This document shows, in pieces, positions 10,164 through 20,076 of a stretch of 64,000 nt of DNA. Position numbers and translations under genes: made by a program. The stretch is taken from the NCBI GenBank assembly GCA_016189905.1, contig JACPRP010000035.1, positions 1 to 64,000 of the forward strand. The letters run 5' to 3'. The notes under the pieces are model-generated. The model ran no database searches, was not told where the DNA came from, and saw only the letters and a program-made list of their open reading frames with translations. The stretch is from Chloroflexota bacterium. Lineage in GTDB: Bacteria > Chloroflexota > UBA6077 > FW602-bin22 > JACPRP01. Each line of letters begins with the position of its first letter. Positions within the stretch are counted from its first letter, which is position 1.

Positions 10164-10394
10164 AGGTGACAGCTCCTCTTTACATGCCGCAACTGCGCTT
10201 CGTCCTCTGCAAGTTCAATGCCAACGCGAGGTAGCTCTCTGGGGATTGGCACGCATTTTGCAGACCGATCCTTGGCACGCAAGGCAACAGGCCGTGGGTT
10301 GTGTACAGTTGATCGCGGAGAGAAAAATGGGGTTCGGCAGCATTGTGGCCAGGCATCGCGGATATCCCTCGTGCGCGAGGGAGATGGGACGTTA

Positions 10395-10414
10395 AGTCCT
10401 TCTCAGGAAGGACT
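10395..10414. repeat. Perfect hairpin agtccttc-tcag-gaaggact upstream of the + strand PQQ-dehydrogenase-like gene
   Basis: 8-bp perfect inverted repeat with 4-nt loop read directly from sequence. Confidence 0.8.
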
Positions 10415-10464
10415 CGCCTGATGGCTAAGAGTAATCGAAAAGCGCTATAAGGAGGAACATCGCT

Positions 10465-12204
10465 GTGCGTGCGCGTGTGGTCGGCCTGAGCTCTGCGACG
10501 ATGTTAGTGGTAATGTGGTTCCTTTTCGCCCGGGCTGTTTCTGTGGCCCAGCCGCAGGACTTCGATATACCTAACGGGCACTTTTTCACGCAGACGGGCG
10601 GCGATGGCGAAAAAGGCTTTGCCGTAACCGACGACGAGGGCATTCCTTTTTGGACGGAGTTTCAACGGCTCGGAGGAGTGCAGGCTATAGGGTTTCCAGT
10701 CTCACAAAGATTCATCTGGGACGGGCTGGTGTCCCAGGCCTTCCAGCGTGTGATCTTTCAATGGCAGCCGGAGAACGGGGCTGTAGCTTTCGTAAACACT
10801 TTCGATCTTATGTCCAGTGCGGGCCTCGACGATTTCCTGCTATCGGTGCGGCAGGTGCCAAAGCCGCTCGCCTTCGACGAAGCGGGCAAGCCCTTCGATC
10901 AAATCGTCTCAGAACGGCTTGCACTACTGGACGCGAATCCGGCGATCAGGGCCGCGTATTTCGGTGTCGCGGGTGATCCCGTTCAATTCAATGGGCTGCC
11001 GACGTCGGCGGTAATCGACATGGGCAACAATCTCGCTTTGCGAGCGCAACGGGTCGTCTTCCAGCAATGGAAGGAAGATGTCCCGTGGGCGAGGGCGAAC
11101 GAGGTCACTGTCGCCAATGGCGGCGACATCGCCAAAGAAGTGGGGCTGCTGCCGGACCAATCAGCTTTAGAGCCCGTCGATCCACCGGTAAGACCATTCG
11201 CACCCAGGGTTGAGGTGGTTGCCACAGGACTTCAGGTCCCCTGGGCGCTCGCGTTCGCCCCGGACGGACGGATCTTCTTTACCGAGCGTCCAGGGCGCCT
11301 GCGGGTCATCGTGGGCGGCCAATTGCAGGCAGCGCAAGTTGCACAGCTTCCGGCAACCGAAGCTGGAGAGGCAGGCTTGATGGGACTGGCGCTGGACCCA
11401 GCGTTCCAGCAGAACGGGCATCTCTACGTGATGTACACCTTTCGCAACCCCGCCGGCGAACTGAGGAATCGTGTATCGCGATTGACCGAGAGTCAGGGAA
11501 GAGCCGGCAACGAGATCGTAATCCTGGACGATCTGCCGGGAGCGACCATACACGACGGAGGCCGAATCAAGTTCGGGCCGGATGGCAAGCTGTACGTCGC
11601 AACCGGAGATGCGGCTAACACAGCGCTGCCGCAGAGGCTCGACTCTCCAGCGGGGAAGATCCTACGGATAAACGCTGACGGCACAGTGCCGATCGACAAT
11701 CCCTTTCCTGGCTCGCCGGCCTATTCGCTGGGGCATCGCAACCCGCAAGGGCTAGCCTGGCACCCGATCACAGGCCAACTGTTCAATACGGAACATGGTC
11801 CCGTGGGCAACGACGAGGTCAATATCATCCGGGTTGGCGGCAATTACGGTTGGCCAAACGTGAGCGGCGCAGGCGGCTTGCCTCAGTTCGCGGACCCGAT
11901 ACTTGTATTCAACCCCGCCGTCGCGCCATCGGGCGCCACATTCTACAATGGCAGCCAGTTGTTTCCGTGGCGGGGCAACCTGTTCTTCACAACGCTGCGA
12001 GGGCAGCACCTGCATCGCGTGTCGCTCGCGGGCCCAAGCTTCGAGGACGTAGCTGGCCAGGAGCGGCTCTTCGAGGGAGAGTTCGGCCGACTGCGAGACG
12101 TGGTAGAGGGACCGGATGGATTTCTGTACTTCACGACGAGCAATCGGGATGGCCGGGGAAGTCCGCGAGCAGGCGACGATCAAATACTGCGTATCGTCCC
12201 GTAA
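10465..12204 (+). CDS. Secreted PQQ-dependent sugar dehydrogenase-like (glucose/sorbosone dehydrogenase) with N-terminal (F/I)GFPVS module
   Basis: VVATGLQVPWALAFAPDGRIFFTERPGRLRV, ATIHDGGRIKFGPDGKLYVATGDA, SLGHRNPQGLAWHP, NTEHGPVGNDEVNII motifs. Confidence 0.9.
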   Translation: MRARVVGLSSATMLVVMWFLFARAVSVAQPQDFDIPNGHFFTQTGGDGEKGFAVTDDEGIPFWTEFQRLGGVQAIGFPVSQRFIWDGLVSQAFQRVIFQWQPENGAVAFVNTFDLMSSAGLDDFLLSVRQVPKPLAFDEAGKPFDQIVSERLALLDANPAIRAAYFGVAGDPVQFNGLPTSAVIDMGNNLALRAQRVVFQQWKEDVPWARANEVTVANGGDIAKEVGLLPDQSALEPVDPPVRPFAPRVEVVATGLQVPWALAFAPDGRIFFTERPGRLRVIVGGQLQAAQVAQLPATEAGEAGLMGLALDPAFQQNGHLYVMYTFRNPAGELRNRVSRLTESQGRAGNEIVILDDLPGATIHDGGRIKFGPDGKLYVATGDAANTALPQRLDSPAGKILRINADGTVPIDNPFPGSPAYSLGHRNPQGLAWHPITGQLFNTEHGPVGNDEVNIIRVGGNYGWPNVSGAGGLPQFADPILVFNPAVAPSGATFYNGSQLFPWRGNLFFTTLRGQHLHRVSLAGPSFEDVAGQERLFEGEFGRLRDVVEGPDGFLYFTTSNRDGRGSPRAGDDQILRIVP

Positions 12205-12374
12205 CTCCCCTTCACGAAGGTCGTTTCGTGAATAGGTAGGTCGATCCCCGAAGGTGGGTGACTGCTCCTTCCGCTGAAGGCTCTCTACCAGCATGCAGAG
12301 GCCATTCCAGTTTGCCGAGCAGCATATTTCGCGAAAACATCAACGGGAAAGGCATAATCGGGTGGCGTGTTATG

Positions 12375-13469
12375 TCACCCTTCGGACGAAGACATCAACC
12401 CGCTCTGGTTGGGACCTCTCCAGCGCACAATCAGGATGCCTTTTTGGATTTCAATGCCATCCGGCTCCGCCGGATATGAGTAGTTTTCGGGTTCTTTCTC
12501 GGGAAGGCTCCCAAATGACCGGGCTGGTGGCGTTAGCTCACTCCTAAAGTAGGCAATCGTTTCGGCCAACCCATCGCGTAAGCCCACCCGCGGCTCCCAA
12601 CCGAGAAGCGTTCTGGCCTTTTCAATGCTGGGGCGACGCCGCTGCGGATCATCGCCGACTGCTGGCTCTGTGAAGACGATGCTCGAGCGCGAGCCAGCCA
12701 ACTCACGAATGAGCTCGGCGTATTCGAGCACCGTGTGCTCTTCCGGGTTGCCGAGATTTACCACCTGGCCGCTGGCATCATCGCACGCTATCGTTCGGAT
12801 GAGCCCGTCCACCAGGTCAGAGACAAAACAGAGCGAGCGGGTCTGGGTGCCATCGCCATAAACGGTGAGAGGCGCGTCGCGCAAGGCCTGGGTGATGAAG
12901 TTTGGCACAAGCCGGCCATCGAGGGGATCGGACCGGGGTCCGTAGGTGTTGAAGATGCGCACGATGCGTGCGTCCACTCGTCGCGATCGGGCGTATGCCA
13001 TCGTCAGCGCCTCTCCATAGCGCTTGGCCTCGTCGTACATCGAGCGAGGTCCGATGGAGCTCACGTTTCCACGGTACTCCTCGCGTTGGGGATGTTCCAA
13101 CGGGTCCCCATAGGCCTCAGATGTGCTGCAGTAGAGGAAGCGGGCATTATGGGAGGCCGCGACCTCCAGCAACCTGAGAGTACCTTCGCTATTCACCCGC
13201 AAAGTCTCGATAGGATGGCGCTGGTAGCCCGGAGGGCTCGCGGGGCTGGCCAGATGGAATACGCGCTCGACGCGAGAGAGCGATGGTAACTCTTCGATAA
13301 TGTCGTGCTCGACGAATGTGAACCGCGGCCATTTCAGAAAAGGCTCGATATTCGACCGTCGCCCCGTGATCAGATTGTCGATACAAACGACTTCGCCTCC
13401 CTCGCGGAGGAGTCGCTCGCAGAGATGCGACCCGACAAAACCGGCTCCACCGGCAACTAAATCGATCAC
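12375..13469 (-). CDS. NAD-dependent epimerase/UDP-glucuronate decarboxylase-like (UXS-like), with repeat-derived C-terminal extension
   Basis: GGAGFVGSHLCERLL, CIDNLITGRRSNIEPF, YCSTSEAYGDP, YDEAKRYGEAL, RIFNTYGPR. Core appears to end near ETIAYFRSEL; the last ~50 aa come from a dispersed repeat. Confidence 0.88.
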   Translation of the reverse strand: MIDLVAGGAGFVGSHLCERLLREGGEVVCIDNLITGRRSNIEPFLKWPRFTFVEHDIIEELPSLSRVERVFHLASPASPPGYQRHPIETLRVNSEGTLRLLEVAASHNARFLYCSTSEAYGDPLEHPQREEYRGNVSSIGPRSMYDEAKRYGEALTMAYARSRRVDARIVRIFNTYGPRSDPLDGRLVPNFITQALRDAPLTVYGDGTQTRSLCFVSDLVDGLIRTIACDDASGQVVNLGNPEEHTVLEYAELIRELAGSRSSIVFTEPAVGDDPQRRRPSIEKARTLLGWEPRVGLRDGLAETIAYFRSELTPPARSFGSLPEKEPENYSYPAEPDGIEIQKGILIVRWRGPNQSGLMSSSEG

Positions 13470-13611
13470 GTTTCTAACTCCTTGCAGTAACCTCGACTTC
13501 GCAGGCGAAATAAGAATCGCTCGAAGATCTGGCCAGGCATCGGAAGGCAGGTTTGAAACCGCTTTTTCTGGCTAAGCATACACATATTCGAGGTGCCCGT
13601 ACGCTTCTCGG

Positions 13612-14970
13612 TCAGGCAACTTCCTCATCAGGATACCGAACAGGGGAGGCGGCAACGCGGTCACATTTCACGCCGTTGGCGTGGCACCCAAAGGAGAGGT
13701 AGGTATAACCCAGGCCCACGAGCATCTCCCGATTGAGCACATTGCGCCCATCGAACACGACCTGCCTCCGCATCAGCGCACGAATCTCTTTCCAGTCCAG
13801 GTTCAAGTAGCTGGACCATTCAGTCGCCAGCAGAAGCGCATCGCTCGCCTTGGCCACACTGTACGGATCAGAACAATACTCCACGTCAGGTAGCACCTGG
13901 CGGGCGTTGGCAATCGCGATTGGATCATGCGCGCGAACGCGGATACCGCGCTCGCACAACTGTCGAATGACATCTATTGCAGGTGCGCCGCGAACGTCAT
14001 CAGTGTCGGGCTTGAAGGCGAGACCGAGAACGCCCACGGTTGCATCGGTGGTTGTCCCCACGATCTCGAGCAGATGATCCACCGCGCGTCGCCGCTGACG
14101 AGCGTTCACGTCGAGCACGGCGCTGAGAATCGTGGGGTGATAGCCGTGCTGAGCGGCTATCGCTATGATGGCGTTGACATCTTTCGGCAAGCAGGCGCCC
14201 CCAAATCCAAGACCGGCGCTAAGGTAATTCGATCCGATGCGGTGATCCAAGCCTATGATCCGCGCCACCTGACTGACATCCGCATGAACCGCATCGCAAA
14301 CGGCTGCTATTTCATTCATGTACGAGATGCGCGTCGCCAGGAGCGCGTTGGCGGCATACTTCGCCAACTCGGCCGAGCGGCGGTCACACCTTACGAGGGG
14401 GGCATCTAGTGGTGCATACAACCCAGCGACTCGGGCACCGGCGGTGGCGCTCGATGCGCCGACGACAACGCGGTCGGGTTTCAGGAAGTCTGTGACGGCG
14501 GTCCCCTCGCGTAGGAATTCCGGATTGACCACAACTTCAATGTCGGGTCGTCCCGCGTCGGCCACGATTTCGGCGATGCGATCTCCCGTCCCCGGGGGGA
14601 CCGTGCTCTTGGTGACGATGATCAGCTCTGGGCGGGCGTGCTCGAGGATTTCTTGCGCCGCGGCAAAGACAAAGCTTGTGTCTGCCCCACCATCAGGGCC
14701 CTGGGGCGTCTGCACGGCGATGAACGCGAACTCGGATGCCGGAATGGCTGGAGCAAACTCGCTGGCAAAGCTCAGTCGTCCGGTCAAGCGGTGGCGAGCG
14801 ACCAGCTCGTCCAGCTCTGGCTCATATATTGGCAACTCGCCCTGTTCCAGCAGAGAAAACCGGGCCGTGTCAATCTCCACGCATGTGACGTTGTGGCCGA
14901 ACTCGGCCAGGCATGCCCCCGTGACAAGGCCAACGTATCCAGCCCCTATCACGCCTATCTTTGCCATCAA
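13612..14970 (-). CDS. ugd: UDP-glucose 6-dehydrogenase (copy 1)
   Basis: IGVIGAGYVGLVTGACLAEFGHNVTCVEID, GFGGACLPKDVNAI, GLAFKPDTDDVRGAPAI. Confidence 0.95.
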   Translation of the reverse strand: MMAKIGVIGAGYVGLVTGACLAEFGHNVTCVEIDTARFSLLEQGELPIYEPELDELVARHRLTGRLSFASEFAPAIPASEFAFIAVQTPQGPDGGADTSFVFAAAQEILEHARPELIIVTKSTVPPGTGDRIAEIVADAGRPDIEVVVNPEFLREGTAVTDFLKPDRVVVGASSATAGARVAGLYAPLDAPLVRCDRRSAELAKYAANALLATRISYMNEIAAVCDAVHADVSQVARIIGLDHRIGSNYLSAGLGFGGACLPKDVNAIIAIAAQHGYHPTILSAVLDVNARQRRRAVDHLLEIVGTTTDATVGVLGLAFKPDTDDVRGAPAIDVIRQLCERGIRVRAHDPIAIANARQVLPDVEYCSDPYSVAKASDALLLATEWSSYLNLDWKEIRALMRRQVVFDGRNVLNREMLVGLGYTYLSFGCHANGVKCDRVAASPVRYPDEEVA

Positions 14971-15182
14971 ACATCTCCTTCAAGCTCTAAACACCATCAG
15001 TCGCACAACCAACTCCGTAGTGCCGTCCTAAGATTGGTGCCTTAAGAGTATTCTACTAGTATAACTGTAGATAGATAAGTGTGTTTTCCCCCATAATCTC
15101 ATGAGGGATTTTCCCCGAAGCGCATGGATGATTTCACTCAGGGCGACCATTATGAATCAAAATGCTGGACGGAACCTGAATA

Positions 15183-15410
15183 GCGCTGGTGGGTGAGGGC
15201 AAGCGGATTGAAGCGTAGGTGAAGATGCTGGAAACGTTGTAGCGAGCCAATCGTCTGGAAGGCATTGTGAGCGCCGACATGACCTTCGACGAGATCGACA
15301 ACTTCAATCGATTCGATCCGTCAGAACTGTATCCTCAGGATTGCTCATGGTTGTGCCAGCGTTCTGTATCAGGCAAGGAGCCGTCGTCAGGACTGCGTTA
15401 TGTTTTCGAC
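15183..15410 (+). pseudogene. Possible decayed small coding region
   Basis: Frame ALVGEGKRIEA*VKMLETL*RANRLEGIVSADMTFDEIDNFNRFDPSELYPQDCSW is protein-like apart from two in-frame TAG codons; no family recognised. Confidence 0.3.
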
Positions 15411-17947
15411 TCGACACGCCGACTTCTCACCATTTGAAGACCCAACACGCCAAGCACAAAAATCCAAGACGTCACGCTGATCGCTAACCCTGCCTTGAAG
15501 GTCCACGGATCGAAGACGAATCTGATCTCGTGGGTCCCGGATGGCAACTCGACCGCTCGGAAGATATAGTTGGCCCACAACACATCGCTCTCTTTGCCAT
15601 CGACGTAGGCCTTCCAGCCCGGATACATGACGCTGTTCAAAACCAGGAAAGAGGACTCGGGACTGGTGGCGGAAACCAGCACTTCGTTAGGTGTGCGAAA
15701 AGATATGCTTTTCACCTCACCAGAGATTGGCTTACTACCAGGTTCGGTGAACATCTTCTTCGTCGAATGGAGCAACACCACTTTTGTAGGCTCGAAGGCG
15801 CTCGACTTGAGTCGATCAAGCGCCTCGTCCGGGGAGGCGATCTCTGCGCGCGGCACCACCATCGCCTGAGGCAGCTTGGTCTGGTTCACATAGACGTCAA
15901 GCGGGCCGCTGCTCTGCTTCACCAGCTTAAACTTGGTCGGGTCCAACTTGGCCCCTTTGCGCGCAATGACGTAACGCACGCCGAGCAGATCGTAGGCCCG
16001 CGTGCTCCGACTTCCAAGATTCTTCCAGAACTTCCGGTAGGCCGCATAGTACAGGGGCTTGTCCAGACCCGCCACATCGTAAAACCCATAGATCAGCGGC
16101 ATGTTGGGCTGCCACACGTCGGAAATGTCAGTGTCGGTATCTATCCGCTCTGGCGAGCGCTGTTCCAGCAGGAAGTTCACTATATCAGACCTGTCGAACG
16201 CCCTGGTAACGTCCTGGTCGGTAGGATTGAGATTACTGTTGCTAACGATGAGGTCCCCGAAAATGATGGCGAGTAGCAGGATCGGGGCTGCTTTCCTCCA
16301 CTGGGTGCTTCGAATCGCCAACCGGATGACTACCACCGCCATGGCGAGGAATGCTGCCGACCAGGCATAAGAGGTCACTGCCACAAGCGTGCGCTGAAAT
16401 ATCCCCGGGTCGGAATTGCGATTGGCGATCAGGGCCAGGCCGAAAAAGGGCGTAATCACGGCCAAGGCCGCCAAACTAAGAATCGGCAGCCTTCTGCTAA
16501 GGACTTCGATCAATCGCAGACGGGGGCCGGCATTAGTGCGAATCAAGCTCTCCAATCCGTACGCCGCGAGCAATGCCAGCGACAGGTCGACAAAAACGAG
16601 GTTTCTCCCAGCCGACCTGACCTTGTTAAACGTCGGCAGAAAGGCATACATCCAGCCGTGTAAGATGGATTCCTCCCCTAGCGCCACCAGCAGGAAGAAG
16701 ACCGCGGCCAGGGCATAGAAAGTGACCCACTTGGAGCGATGTCTCCTTGCCAGCAGCGATACCCCGGCGAGAAGTAGCGTCGCTATGCCAACATAAGCGT
16801 AGATTTCGGTGAGGCTCCAGGTCAACCCCCAGTAGTTGGCGAAGCTATTGCCGAAGAAATGTGGCACCACCATCGTGATCAGTCCGAGGGGCTCCAGCGC
16901 GTACTCGGCAGCTTTCTGGTAGGGTATATTTGCCCTCACGGACAGGCCGGCCAGCTCAAGCGTGGGCAGCAACTGGACCGCTGCAATGCCGAACCCCACC
17001 AATGGCACGAGCACGGCGTATCGTAGCGCGCCTGCCCACAGGCGCAGCCTCTGGCCAAAAGTCACTTTTAAGTCCGGCTTAACCTGCCCACCGATGACGA
17101 CTGCCCATACCCAATACAAACTAAGGAAAAAGGCGAAGTAGAGCGGCATCTGCGGGTGGCCTCCGAGGATCGACACCCCAAAAAAGGTTCCCGCCGCAAC
17201 CACGTTCCGCAACACATTTCTAGACGTGGATTTTGTCCTGCGTTCACCTTCCTTCTCCTGGAGGCTAGGTTGGGATGGAGACCCCGCCGGCGTGCAGTCA
17301 CTCGATCCGAACGGGAGCCTTTTCGAGGCACTGGCCCGTCCGGAGGCATATCCTCCCAAAGCCCTGTGGAAAAACAACAATGTCAGAGGGAACCACACCG
17401 TGGCATATAGAATATTCGGGTGCCCGAGCCGCGCGACCATAAAGCCCCCGAAGGCGAAGATGGTCCCGGCGGTGAACGCGGGTACCCTCCCGAGGCCTAG
17501 CGTTCGCGCGTAAAGGTACGTACCTGCCGCGGCGATGAAATAGTGCAACACGAGCAAGCTTTCCACGGTCACATACGTGAACGGAACGGCCACGAAGTAG
17601 GTAAATAGCAGGGGCGGGTAGAAGAGCGAGGCCTCAATGTCGGCCGCAAAGGGGCTCCCCGAATAGAGATATCCGTTCCAGAGGGGGTTAGTACCCTGCT
17701 GGATGCTCGCGGCTGCGAAACGGTAGACCGGGTAATAATAAGAGTTAAGATCTCCGCCGCCTTTGGGCATCCAGATGTTGCCCAGAAAGAGAAACTTCCA
17801 GAAGAAGACGACGGTTAGCGGAACGAAGAGCGCGACGGCAAGAATATCCAAGTGTACTGCCGTCGTGCCCGAGCGATGCGCCCGCCTCACCACCCATGCT
17901 AGCCCCAACAGCGCCAAGGCTATCATCGATAATATTAGAAGGATCAA
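15398..17947 (-). CDS. YfhO-family multi-pass membrane protein
   Basis: WNGYLYSGSPFAADIEASLFYPP, GGHPQMPLYF, C-terminal MYPGWKAYVDGKESDVLWANYIFRAVELPSGTHEIRFVFDPWTFKAGL. Confidence 0.85.
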   Translation of the reverse strand: MILLILSMIALALLGLAWVVRRAHRSGTTAVHLDILAVALFVPLTVVFFWKFLFLGNIWMPKGGGDLNSYYYPVYRFAAASIQQGTNPLWNGYLYSGSPFAADIEASLFYPPLLFTYFVAVPFTYVTVESLLVLHYFIAAAGTYLYARTLGLGRVPAFTAGTIFAFGGFMVARLGHPNILYATVWFPLTLLFFHRALGGYASGRASASKRLPFGSSDCTPAGSPSQPSLQEKEGERRTKSTSRNVLRNVVAAGTFFGVSILGGHPQMPLYFAFFLSLYWVWAVVIGGQVKPDLKVTFGQRLRLWAGALRYAVLVPLVGFGIAAVQLLPTLELAGLSVRANIPYQKAAEYALEPLGLITMVVPHFFGNSFANYWGLTWSLTEIYAYVGIATLLLAGVSLLARRHRSKWVTFYALAAVFFLLVALGEESILHGWMYAFLPTFNKVRSAGRNLVFVDLSLALLAAYGLESLIRTNAGPRLRLIEVLSRRLPILSLAALAVITPFFGLALIANRNSDPGIFQRTLVAVTSYAWSAAFLAMAVVVIRLAIRSTQWRKAAPILLLAIIFGDLIVSNSNLNPTDQDVTRAFDRSDIVNFLLEQRSPERIDTDTDISDVWQPNMPLIYGFYDVAGLDKPLYYAAYRKFWKNLGSRSTRAYDLLGVRYVIARKGAKLDPTKFKLVKQSSGPLDVYVNQTKLPQAMVVPRAEIASPDEALDRLKSSAFEPTKVVLLHSTKKMFTEPGSKPISGEVKSISFRTPNEVLVSATSPESSFLVLNSVMYPGWKAYVDGKESDVLWANYIFRAVELPSGTHEIRFVFDPWTFKAGLAISVTSWIFVLGVLGLQMVRSRRVESKT

Positions 17948-18084
17948 AGCAACCTCTCCAACCCTTTCTGAGGAGCATCTAGGCTACAAGTATACTACAG
18001 GAAGGGGGCAGAGGGATATAGTGAGCCCTTTCCAAAGAGTCAAGAAACGGTTGCTTATCTCTCTGGCGGAGGGCGAATTCCGAG

Positions 18085-20070
18085 TCATTCAACCGTGAAA
18101 GGACCCAGGAGGATACGATTGTCGTCTGGTTTGCCCGCGATCCGCACTGTCGGCCTGACGCCATCGTCTGGATTGTACATGCCCACCGCGAGCTGCCATT
18201 CGCCGGCCGGCATGACTAACGAATGGCCGTCGGTCACGACCTCCCCAGGCTTCCATTGGCTGGTAGGCGCCGTGTCTAAACCGGGCATGCTATCGTGCTG
18301 CGCCACTTTGCGCTCTGGATCACCGGCCGCTACCACATGAACAAACACTTTGTAGCTCGTGGAAATCGGCCCGGTCGCGCGCCAGAACAGCGTGACCTCG
18401 GTCGGCGCTCCTGCCCGGAGCGGGGACGATAACGACCACCCTAATAGCTCGATCTGATCACCTACCCGGGCGCCTACTCTGGACACACCTGGATCGTCGA
18501 ACTTCACCCCGGCCCCAAAAGCATAGGAAACCAGACGTATATTCTCGATCCATTCATCCGACGTCTTGGTGCCGTGCGCCTCCAGCCACGACTCTATCTG
18601 CCCGTCTGGATCATAATCCGGTGGCATGTACTTCAAGAGGTAAACGCGTTGCGCGCCTTCCGTCGCCTCCTCCAGTTGGCTCCGCAGCCGACGGATCGAA
18701 TCGTTCTGCGTCTCGCTTGTGGGCTTATTGGCAGCCCATTGGGACTTGACGAAGTATAGCACATCGGCCGGGTTCCTCAGGCTCTCGATATCGGCTACCG
18801 GCGCCAGAACGACGGGTGAAGGTCTGGCATCACCATAATAGTAAAAAAACGGCGGAACGGCCACGTTGACCAGGACGCGGTCTGCCGTGGTGACATTGGC
18901 CGCCAGCCACCGCACGGGGCCACGAAAATCGGCACGGGCTAGCGTCGGATCGGCATAGACGTGCCACAAAGACACGGCGCTCACAACGACGATGGAAAGA
19001 AGAGATATGGCGCCAAAAGCCGCCCGCTTCGTCCAGAGGAACTCGACACCCGCCGCCTGCAACAATATGAACGCGGGCAAGGCGACCAGGACATAGCGCA
19101 CCCAGGGTCCAGGGTGATCTGAGGGGAAGCCCACCAGCTCAACGCCGATCAAGACCAGGGCAAGCCAGCCGGCGATTGACCAGCTTCGACGAACCGCCAA
19201 TCCAACGAACGCCACACCCAGGCCTAATACCATCGTGGTCGTGGGAAGGCCGGTGGGCGAAGGTAATCCGTTGGCGAAAGCCTCGGCAACCCCGGATAAA
19301 TAGGATGCCAGCGGAAGCCCACGTGGCGCATCGCTAGTCGCCGTGTAAAAGAACTCGTTCCACGAGAACGCTACCCAGCCGATGGTTGGCAGGGCGGAGA
19401 GAAACGTGGCGGCGCCCCAGACAAGGAGGTGGCGTCGCGCTCTGTGAACGACCAGGACCGTGGCCAGGACCCCAAAGGCGGCCAGGTAGTGTGTCCAGAC
19501 CGAGGCGGCAGCGACCAAAGCGTAGCCAAACGCCCATCCGAACCGAATGCTGCGCTTTTGAAATGCTTCGAGGGCAAATAAGAACGTGCCAGCCGCCAGG
19601 GCTGAAGAAAGGGCGTAAGGGCGCGCGTCCTGAGCGTAATAGACCCAGAGCGGTGATAAGGCGGAGAGCAGGCCGGCCCATAACGCCCCCCTGCGCCCGA
19701 GGATGCGATCCGCTACCAACCATGTGAGCCAAACCGCAAGCGTACCAGTCACGACGGAGAGCGAGCGCAGCCCAATTTCAGTGGCGTCGAACACATGACG
19801 CCACCCCCAAAGCAGCAGGAAGTAAAAGGGGGCCTGGCTGGTCGCGATGCGCACTCTTTCGAAGACGTCCCGCAGACTACCATTTGTGTGGGCCCAGGAG
19901 TAGCCTTCATCGGTCCAGAGACTCTGATTCCCGAGCCAAAACACTCGCACCGCAAAAGCCACGAGTAGAATCGCCGCGGGCAGCCACCAGCGATCCAGGA
20001 TAGTCCGCCGGCGAGTGGATACCGAGAAGCTCCGTGAATTTCCGCCGCGGTGATCTCTATTCAATGCCAA
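18085..20070 (-). CDS. GT39/ArnT-like membrane glycosyltransferase with C-terminal beta domain
   Basis: WLGNQSLWTDEGYSWAHT, RSLSVVTGTLAVWLTWLVADRILGRRGALWAGLLSALSPLWVYYAQDARPYAL. Confidence 0.85.
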   Translation of the reverse strand: MALNRDHRGGNSRSFSVSTRRRTILDRWWLPAAILLVAFAVRVFWLGNQSLWTDEGYSWAHTNGSLRDVFERVRIATSQAPFYFLLLWGWRHVFDATEIGLRSLSVVTGTLAVWLTWLVADRILGRRGALWAGLLSALSPLWVYYAQDARPYALSSALAAGTFLFALEAFQKRSIRFGWAFGYALVAAASVWTHYLAAFGVLATVLVVHRARRHLLVWGAATFLSALPTIGWVAFSWNEFFYTATSDAPRGLPLASYLSGVAEAFANGLPSPTGLPTTTMVLGLGVAFVGLAVRRSWSIAGWLALVLIGVELVGFPSDHPGPWVRYVLVALPAFILLQAAGVEFLWTKRAAFGAISLLSIVVVSAVSLWHVYADPTLARADFRGPVRWLAANVTTADRVLVNVAVPPFFYYYGDARPSPVVLAPVADIESLRNPADVLYFVKSQWAANKPTSETQNDSIRRLRSQLEEATEGAQRVYLLKYMPPDYDPDGQIESWLEAHGTKTSDEWIENIRLVSYAFGAGVKFDDPGVSRVGARVGDQIELLGWSLSSPLRAGAPTEVTLFWRATGPISTSYKVFVHVVAAGDPERKVAQHDSMPGLDTAPTSQWKPGEVVTDGHSLVMPAGEWQLAVGMYNPDDGVRPTVRIAGKPDDNRILLGPFTVE

Positions 20071-20076
20071 GGAGAA

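Noticed and set aside
10384-10403. True DosR box
   Set aside because: GGAC and GTCC half-sites are separated by 5 rather than 4 bases, and it overlaps a repeat-like hairpin; kept only as a weak observation.
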